A DNA stretch of 64,000 nt, taken from Leptotrichia sp. oral taxon 215 str. W9775. GTDB taxonomy: Bacteria; Fusobacteriota; Fusobacteriia; Fusobacteriales; Leptotrichiaceae. Shown in pieces: positions 26,918-35,569 of this stretch. Location of the stretch: positions 152,849 through 216,848 of the forward strand of contig NZ_KI272860.1 of assembly GCF_000469505.1 (NCBI RefSeq). The letters are read 5' to 3'. Below the pieces are notes generated by a model. It was not told the DNA's origin. It searched no databases and saw nothing but the letters and a program-made list of their open reading frames with translations. Position 1 is the first letter of the stretch. The number at the start of each line of letters is the position of its first letter. The position numbers and the translations under genes are program-made.

Positions 26918-27057
26918 TTATTTATCCTTCCATATTTCTTATTTCATATTTTAATACTTATTACTAAAAGTATAAATATATTATACTTTTTCCTATCTAT
27001 AATTTCAAGATATTTTTATCTTTCTTTCAATCCTTTCATATTAAATCCATATATTTT

Positions 27058-27145
27058 AAAAGAACTGCCTAAAGATTACAGATACACTGACTTTAACCAT
27101 AATTTTTAAAATCAGTATACTGTTTTCCCTAAAAACAGTTCTTTT
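27058..27145 (-). terminator. Compound hairpin after the PTS IIC gene
   Basis: Outer arms AAAAGAACTG (27058-27067) and CAGTTCTTTT (27136-27145) are exact and enclose a smaller stem, CTGTTTT with AAAACAG, at 27120-27138. It lies just after the stop codon of the PTS IIC gene on the - strand. The T-tract is weak, so terminator function is likely but not certain. Confidence 0.5.
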
Positions 27146-27160
27146 CTAATAAATTAACTA

Positions 27161-28537
27161 TTAATCTAATGTTATATTTTCTAAACTTTCATCATCCAGA
27201 TCTGAATTTTCTGAATTTTTCTTTTCTTCTGCCATTCTATTGGCTATTATTACAAACGGTGTCCATATAACAAATGCCACAAATACATTAAATAATGAAA
27301 CTATTGCAGCCATTATTGAACCTCCTGTTGCAAAGAATGCATATATTCCTGGAGGTAGAACCCATGGAACTACAACATATACCGGTGGAATTAATCCTAT
27401 AACTGTTGCTGTATAGGCAATTATTGCACACACAGTTGGAGCCAACAGGAATGGAATTATGTATATTGGATTCAGTACTAACGGAATTCCAAATATTACA
27501 GGTTCATTAATATTGAAAATTGCCATTGGAGTAGATAATTTTGCAACTGTCTTATATTCTTTTCTCTTACTGAAAAGATATATTGCAAAAATTAATGCTA
27601 TTGTTATTCCTGAACCACCCATTTGCAGATACGCATCAAATGATCCTCTTGTCCATATATAAGGAAGATCTTTTACTGCTCCACCCTTTGCCATATGTTC
27701 TACGTTTGCAAGTAATGCCGGCTGATAAATTCCGTCCATTATCGGAGCCAGTACATTGTGGCCATGCAATCCAAAGAACCAGAAAAGCTGAACAAGGAAT
27801 GAAAGCAATACTACTGAGAACATACCTTGTGATAATCCAAGCAATGGTGCCTGAATATATTTTGCTATCAGATCATTTAATGTACTTCCTGTTGCCGCCA
27901 CAATTACATGTGATAATATTGCACAAACGTAAATTGCCACAACTCCTGGAATGATTGAAGCAAATGCTTTGCTTACTGCCGGTGGTACTGAATCAGGTAA
28001 TTTAATTGTAAGTTTACTCTTCATTAGTTTTGAATATATTATTGTAGAAACAAGTCCGATAATCATTGCAGGAAATAACCCTTTTGCACCAAGATAGTCT
28101 ACATTTATGAATCCCCATGAAGAAACTGCCTGTTTAACTCCGTTTACTTCAGCTTCAAAGCTTGCTTCCTGAGGCAAAAACGCCACAAATGATGCAAATG
28201 CAACTAAAGCTCCTGCCACCGGATTCACTTCATAGCTTTTCGCTACATTATATCCTAGAGCTATTACAAATGCCAATGATAATATTGCTATTGAGGCAAA
28301 CCACACTATACCGTTTATGTTAATTAACGGTGTCATAAGCTCTACAAAGCTGTCCTGTCCCCAACTTCTAGGTAAATCTCTAAAAAATACGTTCAGCAGC
28401 ACTGCTATTGAACCAACCATAGTAATAGGCATTATTGCAATGAAAGAATCCTTAATAGCTACAAGAAATCTTTGTGATGCTATTTTTGCCGCTTTTGGAA
28501 CAAATTTCTGTTCCATCCAGTCTGTAAATTTTTTCAT
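27161..28537 (-). CDS. PTS IIC permease, lactose/cellobiose family
   Basis: A 458-aa membrane permease that imports and phosphorylates a sugar, probably a beta-glucoside or chitobiose-type disaccharide. About ten TM helices are visible. Family marks are KIASQRFLVAIKDSFIAIMP near the start, FWFFGLHGHNVLAPIMDGIY in the middle and FNINEPVIFGIPLVLNP towards the end (the conserved NEP-like loop). AGGAGG and a good promoter lie upstream. The IIA and IIB parts are not adjacent, so it must borrow them from another locus. Substrate cannot be decided from sequence. Confidence 0.92.
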   Translation of the reverse strand: MKKFTDWMEQKFVPKAAKIASQRFLVAIKDSFIAIMPITMVGSIAVLLNVFFRDLPRSWGQDSFVELMTPLININGIVWFASIAILSLAFVIALGYNVAKSYEVNPVAGALVAFASFVAFLPQEASFEAEVNGVKQAVSSWGFINVDYLGAKGLFPAMIIGLVSTIIYSKLMKSKLTIKLPDSVPPAVSKAFASIIPGVVAIYVCAILSHVIVAATGSTLNDLIAKYIQAPLLGLSQGMFSVVLLSFLVQLFWFFGLHGHNVLAPIMDGIYQPALLANVEHMAKGGAVKDLPYIWTRGSFDAYLQMGGSGITIALIFAIYLFSKRKEYKTVAKLSTPMAIFNINEPVIFGIPLVLNPIYIIPFLLAPTVCAIIAYTATVIGLIPPVYVVVPWVLPPGIYAFFATGGSIMAAIVSLFNVFVAFVIWTPFVIIANRMAEEKKNSENSDLDDESLENITLD

Positions 28538-28564
28538 AACGTCCTCCTTTAATTTTTATATTAA

Positions 28565-28592
28565 AGTATACCCTATTTTTATGGAATTTCAA
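28565..28592 (-). promoter_or_regulatory. Promoter of the PTS IIC gene
   Basis: TTGAAA (28587-28592), 16-bp spacer, TATACT (28565-28570) on the - strand, about 30 nt before the start codon. No obvious cre site or antiterminator hairpin was seen between it and the gene. Confidence 0.7.
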
Positions 28593-28602
28593 TAATAAAA
28601 TA

Positions 28603-29223
28603 TTAGATTTTTACTAAATATTCAAAATAATCCCTATTCTGTGCTATAGTTACTTCTCCTCCATGTCCTGGATATGCCACTGTATCTCCTGGAAGTTCAA
28701 ACAATCTTTCTATTGATTTTTTCATGTCAGCCCTGTTTCCTGTAGGCAGGTCAGTTCTTCCATAATTTGCTTTGAATATTGTATCTCCTGACATAAGTAT
28801 TTTTTCCTTTTCATTATAATAACAAACTCCCCCATGAGTATGACCAGGAGTTTCTATCACTTTAAATCCGAAAACTTCATCTCCTTCTTTCAGTTTGATG
28901 ACCTTTATTTCCTTTGCCAGTTTAAAGTCCATATCTATCCACAGTGTCAGCGATAAACTTGAATCATATAAGAAATCATAGTCTTTTTCACTTATATAAA
29001 CAGGAACATCTTTATAAGCTATTATTTCAGGTATTCCTATTATATGGTCATAATGACCATGTGTAAGTAAAATTCCTGACAGATTAAACTTCTTTTCATC
29101 AATATAATTTAACAGGGAAGACATGTCAAATCCTCCCGGATCAACAATATAGCAGTCTTTTCCGTCATCCACAACATAACTGTTCCCATTAGTTTTCTGA
29201 TTCATAAATAATTCCACGTGCAT
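28603..29223 (-). CDS. MBL-fold hydrolase, glyoxalase II-like
   Basis: A 206-aa metallo-beta-lactamase-fold hydrolase close to the YcbL/GloB type. The metal motif LTHGHYDHIIG is near residue 55; later ligands are in ETPGHTHGG, SGDTIFKANYGRTDLP and YPGHG. It may hydrolyse a thioester such as lactoylglutathione or a related thiol adduct. The start is the ATG at 29223 with AGGAGG upstream; the open frame to 29292 lies inside mscS in another frame and adds no homologous residues. Only one base separates it from the mscS stop codon, so the pair is co-transcribed. Confidence 0.9.
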   Translation of the reverse strand: MHVELFMNQKTNGNSYVVDDGKDCYIVDPGGFDMSSLLNYIDEKKFNLSGILLTHGHYDHIIGIPEIIAYKDVPVYISEKDYDFLYDSSLSLTLWIDMDFKLAKEIKVIKLKEGDEVFGFKVIETPGHTHGGVCYYNEKEKILMSGDTIFKANYGRTDLPTGNRADMKKSIERLFELPGDTVAYPGHGGEVTIAQNRDYFEYLVKI

Positions 29224-29224
29224 C

Positions 29225-30067
29225 TTACTCTCCTCCTTTTGAAATATGCACATCCACTTGTGGATATGGTATTTCAATATTATTCTCATCAAATTTTATT
29301 TTTATTCTTTCATTCATTCTTAGCTGTAAAGTAAAATAGTTTTCACTTTTAGTATACACGTATACACAGAAAATAATTGCCGATTCTGCCAGTGCAAGTA
29401 CACCTATTGTAGGTTCAGGGGATCTCAGTATCAATTTATCCTGCCCTTTTATTTCCTCATCTATAATTTCCCTCAATACCTTCTTAACCTTTAAAATATC
29501 ACTTTTATATGATACTCCTATTTTAAGATCCAGCCTTCTGACCTTTTCCTTTGTCATATTTCTAAGTTCATTACTCGTTATCATTCCATTTGGAATTATA
29601 ACCTGTTCATTTTGAGGTGTTTTTATTCTTGTATAAAAAAGTTCTATACTTCTAACTTCCCCTATATAGTTTTTGAACTCTATCATATCTCCTACTTTAA
29701 AAGGTTTAAATGTTAAGATTATTAATCCTCCGCAAATATTTCCAAGAGTTTCCTTAAAAGCAAATCCTAGAACTATTCCTGCCGCTCCTAGAAACGTTGT
29801 TATTGATGACACATTAATACCTAAAAAACCAATAAGTACATAAGTCAGAACAACATAATAAAGTATCGAAAATGCTGAAAGCAGGAAAGAAGACACACTT
29901 TTATCCATCTTAGCCTTTTCCATTATAGATTTTAACATTTTGTCTACATACTTTTTCAGCATTCCTGATATTTTTAATGCAACTAATATTATTGCAATTT
30001 TTAATAAATTTGTCTGTAAAAACTGAGATAAGTTTTTCCACTCAAAAAATTTTTGAAAATTTTCCAT
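29225..30067 (-). CDS. mscS: Small-conductance mechanosensitive channel
   Basis: A 280-aa MscS-family channel that opens under membrane tension and protects against osmotic downshock. Three TM helices lie in residues 15-115; the pore-lining helix is seen in TTFLGAAGIVLGFAFKETLGN with small-residue spacing. The beta domain follows (FKVGDMIEF, ELFYTRIKTPQNEQVIIPNG). The C-terminal alpha/beta domain ends with KFDENNIEIPYPQVDVHISK, typical of the family. It follows ychF by 32 nt and is directly before the MBL hydrolase. Confidence 0.93.
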   Translation of the reverse strand: MENFQKFFEWKNLSQFLQTNLLKIAIILVALKISGMLKKYVDKMLKSIMEKAKMDKSVSSFLLSAFSILYYVVLTYVLIGFLGINVSSITTFLGAAGIVLGFAFKETLGNICGGLIILTFKPFKVGDMIEFKNYIGEVRSIELFYTRIKTPQNEQVIIPNGMITSNELRNMTKEKVRRLDLKIGVSYKSDILKVKKVLREIIDEEIKGQDKLILRSPEPTIGVLALAESAIIFCVYVYTKSENYFTLQLRMNERIKIKFDENNIEIPYPQVDVHISKGGE

Positions 30068-30099
30068 TCTAAGTATCTCCCCATATTCTAAAAATTTAC

Positions 30100-31203
30100 C
30101 TATACATTAAATCTGAAATACATTACATCTCCGTCATTTACAACATACTCTTTACCTTCCAGACGCATTGCCCCTTTTTCCTTTGCACCTTGCCATCCAT
30201 TATATTCAATGAACTTTTCATAAGCTACAACTTCTGCCCTTATAAATCCTTTTTCTATATCAGTATGAATTTCTCCTGCACTTTTCTGGGCGTTTGTTCC
30301 CTGTTTTATAGTCCAAGCTCTTACTTCCTTTTCACCTGCAGTAAAATAAGTGATAAGGCCAAGAAGCTTAAATCCTCCTCTTATAAGTCTGTTAAGACTA
30401 GGTTCAGTTATTCCAAGTTCATCTATGAACATCTGTCTTTCTTCTTCATCTTCTATTTCTATAAGTTCAGCTTCAACCTTTGCTGAAAAAGTAACTACTT
30501 CACTATCATGAGAAGCGGCAAATTCCCTTACTTTTTTTACATAATCATTTTCTACTTTATTAGTCAGATCATCTTCAGAAATATTAGCTGCAAACATCAT
30601 AGGCTTCAATGTAAGGAACTGGTATACTCTTATCAGTTCAGTTTCCCTTTGGGTAAATTCCAGCGTCTTTAACAGTTTAAAATCTTCCAGATGTTTTTTA
30701 CATTTTTCAAGAACTGCAAGCAATTCTTTTCCTTCAGCATTTCCACCTCTTGCAAGCTTACTGTTCTTTTGCAGAGCTCTTTCAACAGTATCTATATCTG
30801 CAAATATTAATTCAGTATTTATAGTTTCTATATCCCTTATAGGATCCACACTTCCTTCAACGTGAATAATATTGTCATCATCAAAACATCTTACAACCTG
30901 ACAGATTGCAGCAGTGTTTCTTATATTGGATAAAAACTGATTCCCCAGTCCTTCACCTTTTGATGCTCCTTTTACAAGTCCTGCAATATCCACAAATTCC
31001 ACAGTTGCACCTAATGTTCTCTGAGGATTTACTACTTTTTCCAACTCCTTAAGTCTAACATCCGGGACACTTACCAGCCCCACATTTGGTTCTATCGTCG
31101 CAAACGGATAATTTGCCGCCTCCGCATTCTGAGTTTTTGTTATTGCGTTAAACAATGTTGACTTTCCTACGTTAGGAAGCCCTACTATACCTATTCCTAT
31201 CAT
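30100..31203 (-). CDS. ychF: Ribosome-binding ATPase YchF
   Basis: Universally conserved P-loop ATPase of the Obg class that binds ribosomes and responds to oxidative stress. G1 is GIVGLPNVGKSTLFNAIT at the N-terminus; FVDIAGLVKGASKGEGLG is G3; the coiled-coil insert and the C-terminal TGS domain (RAWTIKQGTNAQKSAGEIH, FIRAEVVAY) follow. 367 aa is standard. The start has no Shine-Dalgarno; an AAAGGAG lies about 44-50 nt upstream and opens a 7-codon ORF (MYAVKAI). Confidence 0.96.
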   Translation of the reverse strand: MIGIGIVGLPNVGKSTLFNAITKTQNAEAANYPFATIEPNVGLVSVPDVRLKELEKVVNPQRTLGATVEFVDIAGLVKGASKGEGLGNQFLSNIRNTAAICQVVRCFDDDNIIHVEGSVDPIRDIETINTELIFADIDTVERALQKNSKLARGGNAEGKELLAVLEKCKKHLEDFKLLKTLEFTQRETELIRVYQFLTLKPMMFAANISEDDLTNKVENDYVKKVREFAASHDSEVVTFSAKVEAELIEIEDEEERQMFIDELGITEPSLNRLIRGGFKLLGLITYFTAGEKEVRAWTIKQGTNAQKSAGEIHTDIEKGFIRAEVVAYEKFIEYNGWQGAKEKGAMRLEGKEYVVNDGDVMYFRFNV

Positions 31204-31246
31204 TTATCAGTTTGTATTGACAGTTTAAGCTATATTGCTTTCACTG

Positions 31247-31260
31247 CATACATCTCCTTT
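31247..31260 (-). promoter_or_regulatory. Shine-Dalgarno-like element in the ychF leader
   Basis: AAAGGAGATGTATG on the - strand, 44 nt before the ychF start. A near-identical AAAGGAGATGTGTG lies at a similar distance before asnS (41432-41445). Both are followed by very short ORFs rather than the annotated gene. Confidence 0.4.
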
Positions 31261-31340
31261 CCTTTATTTCAGTTACTTATAAATTTTTTTATTTTTTACA
31301 TTCATTTTATCATAATACTGACTTTTAAATTTACTTAACC

Positions 31341-31886
31341 TTAAAGTTCCACACTTTTTTCAAGTTTAGTTAAAATCTTAATAAGCTTCCATTTTTCCTT
31401 GTCAGTCGCCTTAAAAAGATAAGGAATATCGAAAACAGGCACTATCCACATATCACCTATATAACGGTAACTGTTTCCTACCATTTCTTTTATATCTTCC
31501 TTTTCCTTTATAAAACTTCTTGTAGGATTTTCTCCCACCGTCACTATATATGAAGGATTCAGCAATGCAATCTGACCTGTAAGAAAATCCCTGCATTTGG
31601 AAATACTGTTTTTTTCAATAATTTCTCCTCGTGAACTGCATTTTGTCAAAGTTGTAAAATAGCATTTTTCCAGATTAAGCTTTGCATATTCAAGAAATTT
31701 CATAAAATATTCTCCATTTTTATCTGTAAGAAGTTCATTTCTATTATCTTCTTCTGTACTTATGCTATCCATTACAAACAGTATTTTTGCCTCTTTATTT
31801 CCCTTCCCGGCTACAGGATTTTTCCTTACTCTTTCCAGAGCACATTTACTGCATATTTCTATTTCCATTTCCAAGTCATTCCACAT
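31341..31886 (-). CDS. Uracil-DNA glycosylase family-4-like protein with altered active-site motifs
   Basis: A 181-aa protein of the iron-sulfur uracil-DNA glycosylase superfamily. Four cysteines fit the [4Fe-4S] pattern: C12 and C15 (CSKCALER), then TKCSSRG and SKCRDF. Scaffold motifs are also present (FLEYAKLNLEKCYFTTLTKC, ALLNPSYIVTVG). However, the catalytic motif that normally reads GEAPG is VMDSIS here, and the second motif, normally HPA, is VFDIPYLFKA, with Asp in place of His. It may be a diverged or inactive relative, or act on another substrate. It lies between ychF and the YycJ-like gene. Confidence 0.75.
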   Translation of the reverse strand: MWNDLEMEIEICSKCALERVRKNPVAGKGNKEAKILFVMDSISTEEDNRNELLTDKNGEYFMKFLEYAKLNLEKCYFTTLTKCSSRGEIIEKNSISKCRDFLTGQIALLNPSYIVTVGENPTRSFIKEKEDIKEMVGNSYRYIGDMWIVPVFDIPYLFKATDKEKWKLIKILTKLEKSVEL

Positions 31887-31913
31887 TTATTTTCAACCTC
31901 ATTTATCTCAATT

Positions 31914-32687
31914 TCAAATGTGATACATTGTTGTCTCATTTTCAGTGACTATTTCTATTTCAAGGTTACTTCTGTTTTCCCTCTCAAGAATTTCATGCAA
32001 AGTATTATACGCAAGTTCCGGAGTATTGTTATCCTTACTTATATGCATCAGATAAATTTTTTTCAGTTTATCTGACATTACTTGAGAAATCAGCTTTGAA
32101 GCCTCTGCATTAGACAAGTGCCCATTTCTTCCCTTTACCCTGTTTTTCAGTTCCCAGTGATATGGCCCTGTCATAAGCATATTATAGTCATAATTACTTT
32201 CCACCACTATTACATCGCTATTTTTAAAGTTTTCTTTTATTATGTTGTTTGTACACCCTACATCACTTGCATATGCCAATTTTTTATTATCATATTCAAA
32301 AGTAAAGCCGAGACACTTTTCAGCATCGTGCATTACTTCAAAGTTATTTACTGTGCATTCTTCAAAGGATACCTTATCTTCCCTCAGGAAATTTATATTT
32401 TTAGGGTCTATTTTCCCTATCTTTTCCCTAATCATTCCATAGGTAATTTCATGAAGATATATTGGAATATCATACTTCCTTGAAATTACTCCCAGTCCCT
32501 GAATATGATCTGAATGCTCATGTGTTACAAAAACACCATCTATGTCTTCTATTCTTCTTCCTATATTATTTAGTTTTTCTGCAATTTTTTTTCCACTGAA
32601 TCCGGCATCAATCAGAAATTTCTTTTTTCCCATTTCTATATAACTTGAATTTCCGCTGCTGCCACTTCCTAAAATTGAAAATTTCAT
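31914..32687 (-). CDS. MBL-fold hydrolase, YycJ/WalJ-like
   Basis: A 257-aa metallo-beta-lactamase-fold protein. It begins MKFSILGSGSSGNSSYIE, carries the metal motif FVTHEHSDHIQGLG near residue 55, then YASDVGCTNN, VVESNYDYNMLMTGPY and GRNGHLSNAEASKL. These match YycJ (WalJ), a probable 5'-3' DNA exonuclease often linked with the WalRK system in Firmicutes. No WalRK genes are in this window. The gene follows the pilin-like gene by 40 nt. Confidence 0.9.
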   Translation of the reverse strand: MKFSILGSGSSGNSSYIEMGKKKFLIDAGFSGKKIAEKLNNIGRRIEDIDGVFVTHEHSDHIQGLGVISRKYDIPIYLHEITYGMIREKIGKIDPKNINFLREDKVSFEECTVNNFEVMHDAEKCLGFTFEYDNKKLAYASDVGCTNNIIKENFKNSDVIVVESNYDYNMLMTGPYHWELKNRVKGRNGHLSNAEASKLISQVMSDKLKKIYLMHISKDNNTPELAYNTLHEILERENRSNLEIEIVTENETTMYHI

Positions 32688-32727
32688 TTTCCTGTGTTTC
32701 TCCGTATTCTATAAATTTACCTCAAAT

Positions 32728-33162
32728 TTACTGTATATTAGGATTTACTTCTCCATCTGTCTTATTATACAACCATCCGCCCTTATTATTTCTTACTGAA
32801 ACCACACTATTTGAATCTTCTATTCCCTTTTCCAGATTCCCTGGAATAGCAAAAAGTTTTTTTTCTCCATAAAAAACATCAAAGGAATATTTCCCGTCAG
32901 GACTTTTAATATTTTCCAGATTATTTTCATTTCCTGTTAATTCAGGAAAAAATCCTGTCCTGGATTTATAATTTTTTATGGCATTTGAAAGTTTTTCTGT
33001 TTCAACTTCAATATCTGCCTTTATTATTACTTTTGCCTTTTCTGAAAACAGATGAACTGAAATAAAAAACGATATAATTGCCATTATTACAAAAAGCGTC
33101 GCTCTTCCAATGACATTTTTCAGTGTCTTATTTGCATCTTTATTGTTATTATATAGTGCCAT
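32728..33162 (-). CDS. Pilin-like (type II pseudopilin) protein of unknown function
   Basis: A 144-aa protein with one hydrophobic helix near the N-terminus (ATLFVIMAIISFFISVHLF) preceded by a polar leader of about 20 residues, then an amphipathic helix ending AIKNYKSRTGFFPE. That last segment looks like the GspG-type pseudopilin motif in which a Tyr/Phe and a Pro follow the long helix. The C-terminal part contains GGWLYNKTDGEVNPN, also pseudopilin-like. The Gly-Phe prepilin cleavage site is not evident. No other secretion gene is adjacent. The call is a pattern match only. Confidence 0.6.
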   Translation of the reverse strand: MALYNNNKDANKTLKNVIGRATLFVIMAIISFFISVHLFSEKAKVIIKADIEVETEKLSNAIKNYKSRTGFFPELTGNENNLENIKSPDGKYSFDVFYGEKKLFAIPGNLEKGIEDSNSVVSVRNNKGGWLYNKTDGEVNPNIQ

Positions 33163-33275
33163 ATCTCTTCTCCATTTTTAGTTATTCCTCTTTTAACCCC
33201 ATATTTAAACTGAATTTAATACCTTCACTATATATTTTTCTTTTCTATATTATAATTTTAAATATTTTCTCTAAT

Positions 33276-34427
33276 TTATTTTTTTCCCTTAAAAATCGAA
33301 GGTCTCACAACTGTTTTTACCCCTTTAGGAACTGTCAGTTCTATTGTTAAAGGACCTCTCTTGACATTTATCCATCCAAGACCGGAAATTACCAGATCTT
33401 CATTTTCTTTAACTGTTGTTTTAAACGTAACAAATTCATTTTCAAAATACTTTTTCTTTTCTTCACCTTTTAACAACTCAAAGAAATCTCCCTCTAACAG
33501 CTCTTTAACTCTTTCTTCTTTTGTAAGATGAAATTTTACATTTTTTGAAGAATATGCAGAGAATATAGGTTTATATCCTGTTTCTTCCTCTGTTTTATTT
33601 ACAATATTATTTTTCTTTACCTTAAACCAGCAGAAAGCATCAAACATAAATACCTGACCTTCTTCAAGTTTAAAAGTCTTTCTAGATATTTCACCTGCCG
33701 GAACAAGTTTTAACCCTGTTTCTACGCTTATCATATCTGACAGACGTTTTTCCTTTGGTATAAGTCCTGGAGTATCTGTTATTGTTATATTTGTATCAGG
33801 TATTTTATTATTTATGGATTTTAACGTTGTTCCTGAATATTTTGAAGTTGTTATTTTATTTTTACCTAACAGCAGATTTATAACTGAAGATTTTCCAACA
33901 TTTGAAACACCAAGCACCACTGCCTTTACTTTTTTATCAGGGAAAATACTTTTTATTTTTCTTATTACTCCATTTATTCCATATTTACTTTTTGCACTTA
34001 TAAATGCAATATTTTCAGAAACAATATCCTCCTCGGCAAGCCTGTCCTTTATCCAGTCGGCTATTTCAGTCGGATGCACAAATCCTGGCAATAAATCTGT
34101 TTTATTTACTAGGACTATTGACCTGTAATCCCTTAAATAATCCAGGATTTCCTCAGTGAAGGATCCTTCAAAATCTATTATATCAAATATCGGAAGAATT
34201 ATATCAGATTTTTTTACACTGTTTAAAACTTCCTTTGAATAATCTTCACTTTTAAAGTTATTAACTGAATTTTTCCCGTAATTTTTTATTTTGAAACATC
34301 TCTGGCAGAGTAAATCCCCTTCCATTATAAATTTTTCTTCAGGAACATATCCTTCCTTCTTTTCATCTTCAAATTGCAGTTCCATTCCGCAACCTGTACA
34401 TTTTTTACTAATCAAAATTTCCTCCAA
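33276..34427 (-). CDS. yqeH: Ribosome biogenesis GTPase YqeH
   Basis: Circularly permuted GTPase that helps assemble the 30S subunit. The N-terminal zinc finger shows CTGCGMELQ and LCQRCFKIKNY. The GTPase motifs come in permuted order: G4 NKTDLL, then G1 LGVSNVGKSSVINLLLGK, then DTPGL. A C-terminal domain ends TVRPSIFKGKK. 383 aa is the expected length. The cysteines and the order of motifs make the identification firm. It follows xerC by about 80 nt. Confidence 0.94.
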   Translation of the reverse strand: MEEILISKKCTGCGMELQFEDEKKEGYVPEEKFIMEGDLLCQRCFKIKNYGKNSVNNFKSEDYSKEVLNSVKKSDIILPIFDIIDFEGSFTEEILDYLRDYRSIVLVNKTDLLPGFVHPTEIADWIKDRLAEEDIVSENIAFISAKSKYGINGVIRKIKSIFPDKKVKAVVLGVSNVGKSSVINLLLGKNKITTSKYSGTTLKSINNKIPDTNITITDTPGLIPKEKRLSDMISVETGLKLVPAGEISRKTFKLEEGQVFMFDAFCWFKVKKNNIVNKTEEETGYKPIFSAYSSKNVKFHLTKEERVKELLEGDFFELLKGEEKKKYFENEFVTFKTTVKENEDLVISGLGWINVKRGPLTIELTVPKGVKTVVRPSIFKGKK

Positions 34428-34509
34428 TTATTTATATTTTATATCTTCTGTACTACTATATCCTACTTACTTACGCTAGAAAATATCATATACACTTTCT
34501 CCTACAAGC

Positions 34510-35529
34510 TTACTCCTTTGCCAAAGGATGCGTTTTCATATATATATCCTTCAGCAATGCCTTACTTACATGGGTATAAACCTGTGTTGTAGAAATACTG
34601 CTATGTCCCAGCAGCTCCTGTAAATATCTTATGTCTACTCCGTTATTTAACAGTTCTGTTGCAAAAGAATGTCTGAATACGTGAGGCGTTATTTCCTTCT
34701 GTATTCCAGCCTTCTGTGCATAATTTGAAATTAACCTTCTCAATGAACGGGTTGTCAGCTTTTCACCTCTATTGTTGGTAAAAACTGTTTTCCTGCTGTA
34801 ATTTCCATATTCTTTCTTTTTATCTAAAAGATACTTTTCAAGCCATTTTCTTGCAGTTTCACTGAAAAAAGTAATTCTTTCCTTATCTCCTTTTCCAATT
34901 ACCCTTATTTCCCTCTCAGGAATATTTATCATATATTCACTGAGATCTATCAGTTCACTTGCCCTCATTCCGCTTGAATATAGCATTTCAATAATAAGTC
35001 TGTCCCTTACTCCTGTTATTTTTTCTGTATTTATGACATCCCTAAGTTTATTCAGATCCTCCTTATTTAATATATTTGGAAGTTCCTTTTCAAATTTAGG
35101 CATTGCAATATACGATATTTTATTAACTTTTACAACCTGCTTTTCCTGAAGATATTTGAAAAACGTTCTAAGTGCGGATATTTTTCTGTTAATACTTCGC
35201 TTAGATACAGGATTCACAGATTTTTCCTTTTTTTCTCCGTTACTTTCTGTACTTGCCTGTCTGCTTTTATCTCCAGAATTCAGATAAGCTATAAAAGATC
35301 TCACAGTTATAGTTTCAACTTCATCAAACTTAGTTATTTCCTCATATTCATCCAGATAATCTATAAACTGGTAAATATCCCTTCTGTAACTTCTAACTGT
35401 ATTATAACTTTTTCCAAGTATAACTTCCTCATAATATAGAAACTTTTCTGCATGTACAGCCAAATCCTTAACTTTGCTGTTTTCATATTTTTTTTTATCC
35501 TTATCTTCATTTCTAAGCTGTTTTCCCAT
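34510..35529 (-). CDS. xerC: Tyrosine recombinase XerC/CodV-like
   Basis: Housekeeping recombinase that resolves chromosome dimers at dif. A 339-aa protein with the N-terminal SAM-like domain (ILGKSYNTVRSYRRDIYQF), a polar insertion around residues 90-112 (DKSRQASTESNGEKKEK) between the domains' usual helices, and catalytic residues in SSGMRASELIDL, IGKGDKERIT, TPHVFRHSFATELL, LLGHSSISTTQVY. Position directly after topA, which follows dprA, matches the dprA-topA-codV order of Firmicutes, which supports XerC rather than XerD. ATG at 35529; start not further resolved. Confidence 0.88.
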   Translation of the reverse strand: MGKQLRNEDKDKKKYENSKVKDLAVHAEKFLYYEEVILGKSYNTVRSYRRDIYQFIDYLDEYEEITKFDEVETITVRSFIAYLNSGDKSRQASTESNGEKKEKSVNPVSKRSINRKISALRTFFKYLQEKQVVKVNKISYIAMPKFEKELPNILNKEDLNKLRDVINTEKITGVRDRLIIEMLYSSGMRASELIDLSEYMINIPEREIRVIGKGDKERITFFSETARKWLEKYLLDKKKEYGNYSRKTVFTNNRGEKLTTRSLRRLISNYAQKAGIQKEITPHVFRHSFATELLNNGVDIRYLQELLGHSSISTTQVYTHVSKALLKDIYMKTHPLAKE

Positions 35530-35569
35530 TAAAATACCCTCTTTTCCATTTACTTCAGGATACTAATTT

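Noticed and set aside
29225..29292. Upstream start of the MBL hydrolase at 29292
   Set aside because: It lies inside mscS in another frame; the ATG at 29223 has AGGAGG and fits the family start.
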